Below are positions 44,323-53,813 of a DNA stretch of 64,000 nucleotides, piece by piece. Both the position numbers and the translations under genes were made by a program. Location of the stretch: positions 14,737-78,736 of the forward strand of contig DASYKS010000019.1 of assembly GCA_035995205.1 (NCBI GenBank), read 5' to 3'. Under the pieces are notes generated by a model, which saw nothing but the letters and a program-made list of their open reading frames with translations, ran no database searches and had not been told where the DNA came from. Source of the DNA: DASYKS01 sp035995205 (GTDB lineage: Bacteria > Acidobacteriota > Thermoanaerobaculia > Multivoradales > UBA5704). The first letter of the stretch is position 1; every line of letters begins with the position of its first letter.

Positions 44323-45381
44323 GTGTTCTTCTCGCGCTCGAAGGGTGTCGTGGGGCTCGACATCGGAAGCTCGGCCATTAAATTGGTCGAGTTGAAAGAA
44401 CGCAAGGCCGGCGAGTTCCACCTCCAGCGTTTGGGGGTCGAGCCCTTGTCTCCGGAGGCGATCGTCGACGGCTCGGTCATGGACTCGGCGCTGGTCGTCG
44501 ACGCCATCCACCGGCTCAACGATCAGACCAAGGTCAAGAACACCAACTACGCCACCTCGCTCTCCGGTCACTCGGTCATCATCAAGAAGATCCAGCTGCC
44601 CGCGATGCCGCGGGAAGAGCTGGCCGAGTCGATCCAGTGGGAAGCGGAACAGTACATCCCGTTCGACATCAACGACGTCCGCCTCGACTACGTCGTGCTC
44701 TCCGAGGGCGAGCCGGGGCGGGACCAGATGGACGTGCTGCTGGTCGCGGTCAAGCTCGACAAGATCAACGACTACGTCTCGGTCGTCCGCCAGACCGGCA
44801 AGGTGCCGTCGCTGATCGACGTCGACGCGTTCGCCGTGCAGAACTGCTACGAGGTCAACTACGACCTCGATTCCCGGAAGACCGTCGCCCTGATCAACAT
44901 GGGCGCCGCGGTCACCAACATCAACATCCTGTCGCGCGGCACCACCGTGTTCTGGCGCGACATCTCGTTCGGCGGCAACCAGTTCAGCGAATCGCTCCAG
45001 CGCGATCTGAACCTCTCGTTCGATCAATCCGAGAGCCTGAAACGCGGCCAGCCGGTCGATCGCTACGCCCCGGGCGATGCGCGGACCGTGCTCGACAACG
45101 TCTCCGGCGACATGGCGAGCGAGATCCGGAAGACCTTCGACTTCTTTTCGGCCACCTCCTCCGAGGGGCCGGTGGACGAGCTGATGCTGTCGGGGGGGTG
45201 CGCTCTCACGCCGAACCTGGCGCAGGTGCTGCGCGAGCGGTTCTCGGTGCCGGTGGAAATCCTCAATCCGTTTCGCCGCGTTCGTTTCAACGAGAAGGAT
45301 TTCGACGCGGCTTGGTTGCAGTCCGTAGCCCCGATGATGGCCATCTCGGTCGGGTTGGCGATCCGCAAGCTGGGAGACTAG
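44323..45381 (+). CDS. pilM: Type IV pilus assembly protein PilM
   Basis: The 352-residue protein has the actin-like ATPase fold of PilM/FtsA. GVVGLDIGSSAIKLVELKE is phosphate-1, TVALINMGAAVTNINIL is phosphate-2, and ELMLSGGCALTPNLAQVL is the adenosine motif. The segment MPREELAESIQWEAEQYIPF is PilM-specific. PilM sits in the cytoplasm and binds the N-terminal tail of PilN, linking the motor to the inner-membrane platform. The GTG at 44323 is preferred to the TTG at 44293, since MFFSRSKG gives the usual short N-terminus. It is first of the pilMNOPQ operon. Confidence 0.92.
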   Translation: MFFSRSKGVVGLDIGSSAIKLVELKERKAGEFHLQRLGVEPLSPEAIVDGSVMDSALVVDAIHRLNDQTKVKNTNYATSLSGHSVIIKKIQLPAMPREELAESIQWEAEQYIPFDINDVRLDYVVLSEGEPGRDQMDVLLVAVKLDKINDYVSVVRQTGKVPSLIDVDAFAVQNCYEVNYDLDSRKTVALINMGAAVTNINILSRGTTVFWRDISFGGNQFSESLQRDLNLSFDQSESLKRGQPVDRYAPGDARTVLDNVSGDMASEIRKTFDFFSATSSEGPVDELMLSGGCALTPNLAQVLRERFSVPVEILNPFRRVRFNEKDFDAAWLQSVAPMMAISVGLAIRKLGD

Positions 45382-45385
45382 CGCG

Positions 45386-46033
45386 ATGATCAAGATCAAC
45401 CTGATCGCCGAGGGGAAGCGGCCGACCTCGGTTCGCAAGATCAAGCCGGTCCTCGAAGGCAAAGATCTCGCGCAGTGGGCGCTGGTCGCTTCGATCATCG
45501 CCTGTCTGCTCGCCTTCGGCGTCTGGTGGTGGCTCCTGCACCGGCAGATCGCGATCCAGGAAGTCAAAATCGAAGAGGCGGAGCGGAAGGTGGAAGAGCT
45601 CGCCCCGGTGATCCGCCAGGTCGAAGACTTCAAGAAGAAGAAGGCGGAGATCGAACGCAAGCTCGGCGTGATCGAAGACTTGAAGCGCGCGCAGCAGGGG
45701 CCGGTCCACGTGATGGACGACATCTCGCGCGCCTTGCCGGAGCTGCTCTGGCTCGACCGCTTGAAGATGACCTCCTCCAACATCGAGCTCGAAGGCCGCG
45801 CGTTCAACACCAACGCGGTGGCCAACTTCATCGAGAACCTCGACAAGATGCCGGCGTTCGAAGAGCCGACGCTCCGCTCCACCGAGGAACAGCCCGGCGG
45901 GGTGTATCACTTCATCCTCGACTTCAACTATTCGTTCGCGCAGAAGGCCCCGGCCGAGCCTCCTCCGGCCGCCGGCGCCCTGCCGAGCCCGACCCAGACC
46001 CCGCCCGCCCCGGCGACCGGGCCCGCGAGCTAA
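45386..46033 (+). CDS. pilN: Type IV pilus assembly protein PilN
   Basis: The 215-residue protein begins MIKINLIAEGKRPTS, whose I-N-L-I/L-x motif binds PilM. One transmembrane helix (about 32-52, WALVASIIACLLAFGVWWWL) and a coiled coil (IEEAERKVEELAPVIRQVED) follow. A ferredoxin-like periplasmic domain comes next, and then a Pro/Ala-rich tail longer than in Neisseria or Pseudomonas. It forms heterodimers with PilO. The ATG is 4 bp after pilM. Confidence 0.9.
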   Translation: MIKINLIAEGKRPTSVRKIKPVLEGKDLAQWALVASIIACLLAFGVWWWLLHRQIAIQEVKIEEAERKVEELAPVIRQVEDFKKKKAEIERKLGVIEDLKRAQQGPVHVMDDISRALPELLWLDRLKMTSSNIELEGRAFNTNAVANFIENLDKMPAFEEPTLRSTEEQPGGVYHFILDFNYSFAQKAPAEPPPAAGALPSPTQTPPAPATGPAS

Positions 46034-46042
46034 GGGAGAACC

Positions 46043-46744
46043 GTGAAAACCGGACTCGAAGGTAAGCCCTGGTTCTACGGCTTCGGCGTCGGCTTGCTGG
46101 TCGGCGCCGTCCTGCTGCTCGCCGGTTACTTCCTCAAGCTGGCGCCGATGAAGGAAGAGATCGAATCGAACGCGGCGCAGCTGACCGAGCTGCAACGGAA
46201 GATCACCGAGGGCTTGACCTTCCAGGCCGATCTGCCGCGGCTGCAGGAGGACGTCCGCAATCTGGAGCTCGAGCTCGACAAGTCGTTGCGCATCCTGCCC
46301 GCGCGGCGCAATACGCCCGACCTGCTGCGGAAGATCCGGTCGCTCGCCGAGGCGGGCGATTTCGACCTCAAGCGCTTCACTCCGGGCGCGCTTTCCGACA
46401 AAGACTTCTACAGCGAATGGCCGATCTCGGTCAGCGTCGAAGGCGGGTACCACAGTCTGGCCCTGTTCTTCGACAAGATCAGCAACTTCTCGCGGATCAT
46501 CAACGTCGAGAACCTGCAGATCGACGCGTTCAGCGCGGCGAAGAACCCGCACACGATCAACGCGAACTTCACCGCGAAGACCTTCGTCTACAAGGAAACG
46601 CCTCCGGCCCCCGCGCCTCCGGCCGGCCCGGCCGGCGGGCTTGCCAATCCGGCCGCGGCGGGTCCGGCGGACCCCAATGCTCCGGCCAGCGGACCGCCGC
46701 TGTCGAAGTCCTCGCTCGGAAGTCGGGGAGGGAGCCCGGAATGA
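46043..46744 (+). CDS. pilO: Type IV pilus assembly protein PilO
   Basis: The 233-residue protein has a single transmembrane helix (about 12-32), the coiled coil around LAPMKEEIESNAAQLTELQR, and a periplasmic ferredoxin-like domain (ISVSVEGGYHSLALFFDKIS, then IINVENLQID). The end is Pro/Ala/Gly-rich. PilO pairs with PilN and contacts PilP. A GTG start with GGGAGAA upstream is used. The stop overlaps the pilP ATG (ATGA). Confidence 0.9.
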   Translation: MKTGLEGKPWFYGFGVGLLVGAVLLLAGYFLKLAPMKEEIESNAAQLTELQRKITEGLTFQADLPRLQEDVRNLELELDKSLRILPARRNTPDLLRKIRSLAEAGDFDLKRFTPGALSDKDFYSEWPISVSVEGGYHSLALFFDKISNFSRIINVENLQIDAFSAAKNPHTINANFTAKTFVYKETPPAPAPPAGPAGGLANPAAAGPADPNAPASGPPLSKSSLGSRGGSPE

Positions 46745-47280
46745 AGCCGCGCGCGATCTTCGTTTTGCCGGCGCTGCTCGCCCTGGTCGCGGGCCTCGCG
46801 GTCACGGCGCAGACGACGAATCCCCCTCCCGCCTCGCCGCCCGCCGGGGAAGCGGCCGGGGCGGACGTCTCGAGCGAAAACTCGGATCTGGGCGGCAGCA
46901 TCGACCAGATCCTGGAGGGGGAGGAAGAGGTTCTGTCGGGCGGCGGCTATTCGTACGACCCGGGCAACCGCCGCGACCCCTTCAAGTCGCTGTTGGCCAA
47001 GCCGGACCGCCTGGAGCTGCGCGGACCGCGACCGGAAGGGATTCCCGGGCTGCTGATCGACGAGGTCGACCTGACCGGAATCTTCAAGACCAAGAAGGGA
47101 TTCGTGGCTCAGGTCAAAGCCGCAAACCAGAACAAGAGCTACCTGCTTCGCGTAGGCGACCAGCTTTATGACGGCGACGTCGTCGAGATCCGCCCTAACG
47201 AAGTGGTATTCAAACAGATCGTCCAGGATCCGACCGCGCTCAAGCCGTTCCGCGAGGTCGTCAAGACGCTGGGACCCTGA
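46741..47280 (+). CDS. pilP: Type IV pilus assembly lipoprotein-like PilP
   Basis: The 179-residue protein has an N-terminal signal segment (residues 1-21). The lipobox Cys of classical PilP is not seen. A disordered linker follows, then YDPGNRRDPFKSLL, a strongly conserved motif, and the beta-sandwich domain (LTGIFKTKKGFVAQVKA, VGDQLYDGDVVEIRPNEVVF). PilP bridges PilNO and the secretin PilQ. The ATG overlaps pilO by 4 nt. Confidence 0.88.
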   Translation: MKPRAIFVLPALLALVAGLAVTAQTTNPPPASPPAGEAAGADVSSENSDLGGSIDQILEGEEEVLSGGGYSYDPGNRRDPFKSLLAKPDRLELRGPRPEGIPGLLIDEVDLTGIFKTKKGFVAQVKAANQNKSYLLRVGDQLYDGDVVEIRPNEVVFKQIVQDPTALKPFREVVKTLGP

Positions 47281-47342
47281 CCGGTTCAAGCGTCCGCGTT
47301 TCGAGATCCGTGACGGAGGCGAGTGCCATGGGAGATGTACTG

Positions 47343-49946
47343 ATGAGAACGCTGGGTTGCAGAGGGCGACGCTTCGGCGTGCCGCTCGCGATCGGGGTCC
47401 TGGCCCTAGGCCTCGGGTGTACCTCCTCGAAACCTGCTCGGGTGGTCGAGGCCGCTCCGACCGATTCGACGCGATCGGGATCGCCCGCCGCCGTCGAAGT
47501 GCCGACTTCCGGGACCGCGAGCGAAGTGCGCTCGATGGAGGTGCGGGAGGGTGCTCCAGAAACCTACTTGGAGCTCGGAGCGAGCGCGCCGCTGGTCTGG
47601 ACCAGCTTTCGCAATGCCGACGGCCAGGTGGTCTTGGAGCTGCCCAACTCCAAGCCCGGTCCCGATCTCGCGGACCTCGCGCCGAGCTCCGGCTTGATCT
47701 CGTCGGTGCGCATCGAGCGCGACAGCCAAGGAACGCGGCCGCTGATGCGGCTCATCCTGCAGACCCGCCAGGAGGTAGAGCATTCGGTCAGCGCCGAGGG
47801 CAGCGGCTTGCGCTTGAAGCTGATGCCGGTCGAGAGCGCCGACACCCAGGTCGCCGCGGCTCCGGCGCCCGCGGAGAATCTCGCGTTCGAATCGGTCACC
47901 GAAGAGCCACAGGCCGAGGAGCCCGCCGTGGCCGCCACCGCGCAGCAGGCCGCGGCCGAAGCATCCTCCGAGCCCGCCGCATCCACGGGTCTCGGCACGC
48001 CCGACGCTCCCGTCTCGGCACCCGCGCCGACCGGCACCCGGGCCACCCGGCTCGAAGACATCGTGGTCGTTCCGGGCGCGGACACGGCGACGATCCGGCT
48101 GGCCGGCAACGGCGAGTTCCCTTATACGTCGTTTGTGCTCGACGCTCCGAAGCGCTTCGTGCTCGACCTGCCCGGGGTCACCAATCACTCCCCGCGCTCT
48201 TCGATCGTGGCCGGCGGGCCGGTCGGTCGGGTGCGCGTGGCGCAATTTCGTTCCGCGCCGGACGCGGTTGCCCGCGTGGTGTTCGATCTGAACGCCGATG
48301 CCATCCCGAGGATCGAGCGGCTCGGCAATACGCTGGTCGTCACGTTCGGCGAGGAAACCGCGAGCGCGAGCTACGAGCCTCCCGTACGGACCTCGTCGAT
48401 CGCGCCTCCTCCGCCCCCGCCGGCCGCTGAAATCGCGGCCCCGGCGGCCTCGGCGCCTCCGGTGGATATCCGTAAAGAGACCGGCGGCGAGACGCAAGCC
48501 ACCGCGGTCTACGCGGCGCCCGCCGCCCAGCGCCCGCCCGCCGCCACCGGGCCGAGCGATCTCGATCTCGCCGCCCGGCCCACGACGGTGACCGCGCCCA
48601 GGAAAGAAGCCCCGATCGTGCGCGCCGCTCCGGAGCCGCGCAAGCCCGGCAGCGTCGAAGAGGCCGGGACCACCTCGACGCCCGGAGCGGTCTCCGATTG
48701 CATCGGCGGCGGAACCGAAGAGCGCAAATACGTCGGCGATCCGATCGACTTGAAGGTCACCAACGCCGACGTCACGGACGTCCTGCGCACGTTCGCCCAG
48801 ATCAGCGGCCTGAACATCGTGGTCCAGCCGGGCGTCAACGGACAGGTCACCGCCGAGCTGGAGAACGTGCCTTGGGACCAGGCGCTCGCCCAGGTGCTGA
48901 AGATCAACGGTCTGGGCTGCGAGCTCGAAGGCAACGTCATGCGCATCGCGCCGACCAGCGTGCTGCAAAAGGAGGCGCGCGACCGCCAGGAGCTGTCCAA
49001 CGCCCGCGCTCTCGCCGTGCCGCTGCGCACGGTGCTCAAGCGCTTGTCCTACGCCACGGCGCAAAACGTCGCCACGGTGCTCAAGTCGGGAACCTCGGGA
49101 ATCCTTTCCCAGCGCGGCTCGGTGTTGGTCGACGACCGGACCAACACGCTGATCATCAAGGAGCTGCCGAGCTATCTCGACACGGTGATCGCGGTGATCG
49201 AGAATCTCGACACCCCCGAGCCGCAAGTCATGATCGAGGCCCGGATCATCGAGACGACGAAGCGTTTCTCGCGCTCGCTCGGCATCGACTGGGGCTTCGA
49301 CACGGTGGCGGACGCCGCCCATGGAAACACGACCGGCCTGATCTTCCCGAACAACATCCGGGGCGGCGGCGACGTCAACCTGGCGACCGGCGGCAACAAC
49401 GGCTCGATCGACCTTCGCCTGGGTAACGTGCTCAACACCTTCACCCTCGATCTGTCGCTCCAGGCGGCGGAGAGCGACGGCCTGATCAACATCCTATCGG
49501 CGCCGAAGGTGGCGACGCTCAACAACCAGCGCGCCTCGATCCAGAGCGGCGTCCAGATCCCGATCCAGACCATCGCGAACAACACGGTCACGGTTCAGTT
49601 CGTCAACGCGACGATGCGCCTGGACGTGGTGCCCCAGATCACCGCCGAGGGTACGATCCTGATGGACATCGACATCTCCAAGCGCGAGCCGCAGCTCGGC
49701 TTCCTGGTTCCGGGAGCGGCGAACGCGCCGATCTCGACCAAGGACGCGAGCACCCGGGTGATCGTTCGCGACGGCGGCACGGCGGTGATCGGCGGGATCT
49801 ACAAGATCTCCAACAACGACGGCAACGCGCGGGTGCCCGGGTTGGCCAACATCCCGCTGCTCGGCTACCTGTTCCGAAACAAGACCGTGAGCAACGAGAA
49901 CGAAGAGCTGCTCATCTTCATCACGCCGCGGATCATCAAGCTTTAG
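47343..49946 (+). CDS. pilQ: Type IV pilus secretin PilQ
   Basis: The 867-residue protein begins with a lipoprotein-like signal (VLALGLGCTSS). Two AMIN domains follow (about 60-160, and 235-335 with APKRFVLDLPGVTNHSPRSS), which bind peptidoglycan. A Pro-rich linker, an STN domain (VTNADVTDVLRTFAQISGLN) and an N1 domain come next. The secretin core has PQVMIEARIIETTKRFSRSL, RDGGTAVIGGIYKIS and VPGLANIPLLGYLFRNK. It multimerises in the outer membrane as the pilus exit pore. The ATG at 47343 is chosen because GGAGA lies 7 nt before it and the signal then begins properly. Confidence 0.92.
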   Translation: MRTLGCRGRRFGVPLAIGVLALGLGCTSSKPARVVEAAPTDSTRSGSPAAVEVPTSGTASEVRSMEVREGAPETYLELGASAPLVWTSFRNADGQVVLELPNSKPGPDLADLAPSSGLISSVRIERDSQGTRPLMRLILQTRQEVEHSVSAEGSGLRLKLMPVESADTQVAAAPAPAENLAFESVTEEPQAEEPAVAATAQQAAAEASSEPAASTGLGTPDAPVSAPAPTGTRATRLEDIVVVPGADTATIRLAGNGEFPYTSFVLDAPKRFVLDLPGVTNHSPRSSIVAGGPVGRVRVAQFRSAPDAVARVVFDLNADAIPRIERLGNTLVVTFGEETASASYEPPVRTSSIAPPPPPPAAEIAAPAASAPPVDIRKETGGETQATAVYAAPAAQRPPAATGPSDLDLAARPTTVTAPRKEAPIVRAAPEPRKPGSVEEAGTTSTPGAVSDCIGGGTEERKYVGDPIDLKVTNADVTDVLRTFAQISGLNIVVQPGVNGQVTAELENVPWDQALAQVLKINGLGCELEGNVMRIAPTSVLQKEARDRQELSNARALAVPLRTVLKRLSYATAQNVATVLKSGTSGILSQRGSVLVDDRTNTLIIKELPSYLDTVIAVIENLDTPEPQVMIEARIIETTKRFSRSLGIDWGFDTVADAAHGNTTGLIFPNNIRGGGDVNLATGGNNGSIDLRLGNVLNTFTLDLSLQAAESDGLINILSAPKVATLNNQRASIQSGVQIPIQTIANNTVTVQFVNATMRLDVVPQITAEGTILMDIDISKREPQLGFLVPGAANAPISTKDASTRVIVRDGGTAVIGGIYKISNNDGNARVPGLANIPLLGYLFRNKTVSNENEELLIFITPRIIKL

Positions 49947-49965
49947 ACATCGGCTGGAGCGCTCA

Positions 49966-50502
49966 ATGACCATCAAGTTTCGACTCGCCGCCCTTTCCCT
50001 CCTGGTCCTCGCCGGGATGTCGTGCAACTCGCGCACGGACCGCAGCGAAGGGTCCGTCCTCCTGACCGTCAGCACCTTCAACGGGGTGCCGGTCAGCGTC
50101 TCGGTCACGAGCGGGCCGACCCAGGTGGACAGCATCACCCTGCGCAGCGTCGCCCTGGATCCCTCGGGCACGACCAGCAGCCTCCAGGACATCCAAATGC
50201 GCTCGTACGAGGTGCGCTACGCGCGGCGCGATACGGGCACGCGTCTGCCGCAACCGCTCGTCGAATCGCTGTTCGGAAACGTCGCGGTGAACGCGACGAC
50301 GGTCTTCAACAACCTGGTCTTCCTGCGGACGGCACAACTCTCCTCGCCGCCGCTCTCGGACCTGGCCAACTTCGGCACCGACCAACAGACCGGCAGCACG
50401 GTGATTCCGCTGCGGGTCACGCTACGATTCTTCGGTCGCACACTTTCGGGGACCGACATCGTTTCCGATCCGGTTTCTTTCGACGTCGAAGTCGTCCCCT
50501 GA
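49966..50502 (+). CDS. Small lipoprotein after pilQ
   Basis: The 178-residue protein has a lipoprotein signal (LLVLAGMSCNSR, lipid Cys about residue 20). The mature protein is all-beta, with no recognisable domain (LLTVSTFNGVPVSVSVTSGP). The ATG lies 20 bp after pilQ, in what is probably the same transcript. It may assist secretin assembly or be a surface-exposed companion, but nothing in the sequence decides this. Confidence 0.68.
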   Translation: MTIKFRLAALSLLVLAGMSCNSRTDRSEGSVLLTVSTFNGVPVSVSVTSGPTQVDSITLRSVALDPSGTTSSLQDIQMRSYEVRYARRDTGTRLPQPLVESLFGNVAVNATTVFNNLVFLRTAQLSSPPLSDLANFGTDQQTGSTVIPLRVTLRFFGRTLSGTDIVSDPVSFDVEVVP

Positions 50503-50518
50503 CGTAGGAGCTCAGACA

Positions 50519-52474
50519 ATGAACCCGTCGCGCAAGTCCCTGTTCGGTTTGCTTTCGGCCGCCCTCCTGGCGCTGGCCGCCTGCACTTCGAATTCTCCGT
50601 CCGAGCCCAAGCAAGACCCCATTCCCCCGGTGCCGCCGGCGCCCCAGATCACCTTCAACGTCACGGTCACGGCGAACCCGACGACGCTCGCGATCGGCAG
50701 CGGCCAATCGAGCACGATCACGGTTCGTGCGGTCCGAGCCGATACCGGGCAGCCGCCGGCCAATCTGACCCCGATCACGGTCGTGACCTCGCTCGGTACC
50801 TTCGGTACGGCGGGCGGCCCAAATCAGATCACGCTCCAACTGACCAACGGCTCGGCGCAGACTGTGCTATTTCCCGGCGCGGACTCAGGGGTAGCCACGG
50901 TGCGGGCGACGATTGATCGGAGCGAAGGCTTCGCCAATGTCCAGATCGGCGCGGGCGCCACGTTCTTCGTCGCGTTCGTCCAGCCTTCGGTGATCGATCC
51001 CCAGGGCGGCGAGACTGTGACGATCCAGGGCGCCGGCTTCGAGGGCCCGGTGCGTGTCTTGATCGGCAACGCCAACGTCCAAGTGCTCTCCGTGGCGTCG
51101 GATCGCATCCGGGTCGTCACGCCTTCCGCGGTCCAGGCGGGAGTCACAGTGGCCCCCGGCCAGGCCGTGCCGGTCAACGTCGGCGTCACGATCAACGTCA
51201 ACGAGCCGGAGCAGAAATCCGACACGCTGGCCTCCGGAGTCACCTACGCGACGGGCGGCGGCGGCGGAATCCAACCGACCATCGTCTCGGTCACCCCCTC
51301 GTCCGGCAGCAACGACGGCGGCACTCGAATCACGATCAACGGCAGCGGCTTCCAGTCGCCGGTCCAGGTGTTCTTCGAAGGCGGCAGCCCGCGCATCTCG
51401 GTGGAAGCCCCGGTCGAATCGGCGACCGCCAACCGGGTGATCGTGCTCTCGCCCGCCGCCCGCGGTTTCGGTCAGGGCCTGCAGAACCAGAGCGTCGACA
51501 TCCGGGTCAAGAACATCAACAGCGGCTTCGAAGGCTCGACCTCGGGCGGCTTCCGCTACGGCTCGAACGTTTTGATCACGGCCGTCGGGCCCAACGAGGT
51601 CGCGGCGAGCAAGTCCGTGCCGGTGGTCATCCAGGGCCAAGGGTTCGACGACCCGGTGGCGGTCGCTTTGGGCGGCTTCGGCGCCGTGGTGCAATCGGTG
51701 ACCGGGACCCGCATCGTGGTCCAGTCGCCGCTCGTCACGATCACGAACTGCGCCAATGTGAGCGGCTCGCCGATGGCGAGCGTCACGAACATCGAGACCG
51801 GGGACGGCAGTACCGCCGCCGGAACTTTCCTCTTCCGCCCGGTCAAGCCGGTGATCACGGGGATCGCGCGCGATCCCTTAGGACCCGCCGAAGGACCGGA
51901 AGGTGGCGGAACAACGCTCAAGATCTCCGGAGCGATGGGCACGTTCAGCGGCTTCGAGAACCCGGTCAAAGTCACCGTCGGCGGCCAGATCGCGCCTGTG
52001 GTGGGTGGCAGTGCCGCGTCTGACTTGGTGAGGGTTACGACGCCTCCGTTCACCGGCACGTTCCCGACCGGGCCCTGCACCGTAGGTACCCAAACCGGGA
52101 CGCACAAGCTACCCGCGCGGGTCGATGTCGTCGTCCAGAACCTGAGCACCGGATGCACCGACACGATCGTCAACGGTTTCTCCTATCTGCCAGATCCCGG
52201 CGAAAACCCTTGCGTTGTACCGCCCCCGGCGGTTCCGGTCGCGAGCTTCTCGGTGACCAAAGCTGCTCTGCAAGGGAACTTCATCGACACTTCGACCGGA
52301 AATCCGGCCTCTTGGACGTGGAACTTCGGTGACCCCGCCTCGGGTGCGGCGAACACGAGCACTCTGCAGAATCCGGTCCATGTTTTCAGCGCCGCCGGTC
52401 TCTACACCGTGACCCTTACGGTCATCGCTCCTGGAGGAACCGACTCGGTGTCGACTCCCCTCACGTTCCCGTAG
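50519..52474 (+). CDS. Ig-fold lipoprotein with IPT/TIG repeats and a PKD domain
   Basis: The 651-residue protein has a lipobox (LLALAACTSN). The first domain is Big-like (VTVTANPTTLAIGSGQSSTI). Then come about four IPT/TIG-like repeats (for example VSVTPSSGSNDGGTRITING and ITGIARDPLGPAEGPEGGGT). The C-terminal PKD-like domain (ASWTWNFGDPASGAANTSTL) has the classic W-x-F-G-D. Such domains are extracellular or periplasmic adhesion and binding modules. The start follows the previous gene by 16 bp. The link to pili is positional. Confidence 0.82.
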   Translation: MNPSRKSLFGLLSAALLALAACTSNSPSEPKQDPIPPVPPAPQITFNVTVTANPTTLAIGSGQSSTITVRAVRADTGQPPANLTPITVVTSLGTFGTAGGPNQITLQLTNGSAQTVLFPGADSGVATVRATIDRSEGFANVQIGAGATFFVAFVQPSVIDPQGGETVTIQGAGFEGPVRVLIGNANVQVLSVASDRIRVVTPSAVQAGVTVAPGQAVPVNVGVTINVNEPEQKSDTLASGVTYATGGGGGIQPTIVSVTPSSGSNDGGTRITINGSGFQSPVQVFFEGGSPRISVEAPVESATANRVIVLSPAARGFGQGLQNQSVDIRVKNINSGFEGSTSGGFRYGSNVLITAVGPNEVAASKSVPVVIQGQGFDDPVAVALGGFGAVVQSVTGTRIVVQSPLVTITNCANVSGSPMASVTNIETGDGSTAAGTFLFRPVKPVITGIARDPLGPAEGPEGGGTTLKISGAMGTFSGFENPVKVTVGGQIAPVVGGSAASDLVRVTTPPFTGTFPTGPCTVGTQTGTHKLPARVDVVVQNLSTGCTDTIVNGFSYLPDPGENPCVVPPPAVPVASFSVTKAALQGNFIDTSTGNPASWTWNFGDPASGAANTSTLQNPVHVFSAAGLYTVTLTVIAPGGTDSVSTPLTFP

Positions 52475-52511
52475 CCGTAGTCGGCAGTCCTTCTGTCCCA
52501 CCACCATTCGG

Positions 52512-52551
52512 GGCGGTCGCCTGGACGGGCGACCGCCTCGGTTCGTATACT
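52512..52551 (+). promoter_or_regulatory. Perfect hairpin and TATACT box upstream of the next lipoprotein gene
   Basis: GGCGGTCGCC (52512-52521) pairs perfectly with GGCGACCGCC (52528-52537). A TATACT -10 box follows at 52546-52551, only 8 nt before the ATG at 52560. The hairpin lacks a T-run, so it may be an operator or weak terminator. The gene would be leaderless. Confidence 0.5.
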
Positions 52552-52559
52552 GAGGCGCC

Positions 52560-53624
52560 ATGAAAAGCCGCTCGCCCCTCGTTCTGCTCGCCCTTCTTGC
52601 CCTCCTCGCCGTCGCGCTCGGCCTCGCTTGCGGTAAGGCGAGCCCCACCGCGCCGAGCGGTACGCTTCTTACGATCAGCGCCTCGCCCACCCGCATAGGG
52701 GTCAACGGCACGTCGACGATCTCGATCATCGGCCGCACCGCGACCGGTACTCCCTTGCGTAGCGGCACGGAGCTCCGCTTGGCGACGAGCCTGGGCTCGA
52801 TCGAGCCGCTGGTGACGACGAACGGCAACGGCGAGGCGACCGCGACACTTCGGGCCGACGGCCGCCAAGGAACCGCGACGGTCGAGGTGACGACCGGAGT
52901 AGCGGCCCCACCGCCGATGACGAGCAACCTGGAGCCGGTCGGCAACGCGTCGGGTTCCGGCAGCGCCACGGTCACGGTCCAGATCGGCGAATCGAGCTCG
53001 ACCCAGCCGACCCTGCTGGTATCGGTCAATCCGAGCAACATCCCGGTCTCGGCTTCGGGCAGCTCTTCAACCGCGACGATCACGGTGATCGCCCGCAACC
53101 CCGACAACACGCCGGTCGGGGCGGGACAGACGGTGATTCTGTTCACCACCCTCGGATCGTTGGTCGATTCACGACCGGAGACCGACGCGAGCGGCATCGC
53201 GACGACCCGGATCAACGCGGGCAGTCAAGCCGGCGACGCGACGATCACCGCGATTCTGGGCTCCAGCGCTCCGGCGACGACGATGCTCACGATCCGCGAC
53301 TCTCCGACCGATATCGTCCTGACGGCGCAGCCGCGCCAAATCCAGCGGGAGGACGGCACCATCGAGCTGGTGGCGAACGTGATCAATTCCCAGGGCCAGC
53401 CGATCTCCAGCGTCCAGGTGATCTTCATCCCAAGTCGGGGAGTGGGTACCTTCGACCCCTCCGACCGCGTCTTCACCAATTCGACCGGAGCCGCGAGCAC
53501 CGAGCTCAACGTCAAGGAGGCTCAGTTGCCCCAGCCGGGCGGAAGTTTCACCATCACCGCCCAGGTCGCCGCAGGCAATGGGCAGTTCCTCACCTCGGAC
53601 CCGGTGACGATCACCGTCCAATGA
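52560..53624 (+). CDS. Ig-like (Big/invasin-type) lipoprotein
   Basis: The 354-residue protein has a lipobox (LGLACGKAS) and three Big-type beta domains, about 30-130, 150-250 and 255-354. Repeated motifs include S-A-S-P-T-R-I-G-V-N-G-T-S and SVNPSNIPVSASGSSSTATI, with the typical G-x-A-T-A/T-x turn (GIATTRINAGSQAGDATITA). These modules resemble those of intimin/invasin-like adhesins. It has its own promoter box at 52546 and ends with a terminator. The role is probably envelope binding. Confidence 0.78.
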   Translation: MKSRSPLVLLALLALLAVALGLACGKASPTAPSGTLLTISASPTRIGVNGTSTISIIGRTATGTPLRSGTELRLATSLGSIEPLVTTNGNGEATATLRADGRQGTATVEVTTGVAAPPPMTSNLEPVGNASGSGSATVTVQIGESSSTQPTLLVSVNPSNIPVSASGSSSTATITVIARNPDNTPVGAGQTVILFTTLGSLVDSRPETDASGIATTRINAGSQAGDATITAILGSSAPATTMLTIRDSPTDIVLTAQPRQIQREDGTIELVANVINSQGQPISSVQVIFIPSRGVGTFDPSDRVFTNSTGAASTELNVKEAQLPQPGGSFTITAQVAAGNGQFLTSDPVTITVQ

Positions 53625-53631
53625 GACCTTG

Positions 53632-53664
53632 GCGCCGCCCGGCTCGAGCTCGGGCGGCGCTTTA
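53632..53664 (+). terminator. Terminator after the Ig-like lipoprotein
   Basis: The arm GCGCCGCCCG (53632-53641) pairs with CGGGCGGCGC (53651-53660). The nine bases between them are nearly self-complementary, and TTTA follows. It ends the pilus/lipoprotein region. Confidence 0.7.
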
Positions 53665-53813
53665 CCTCATCCCGCCGCTTCCCGCCTGTGGACCGGGTGC
53701 CGTCGGGCGCCCCAAACCTGCTATGATTCTTGTGTTTAGGTCAAATCGGCAGCCATGCTACGCGCTCGACGCAAGAGCCTCGACACTCGCCTCCTATTGT
53801 TGACGCCATCGCG

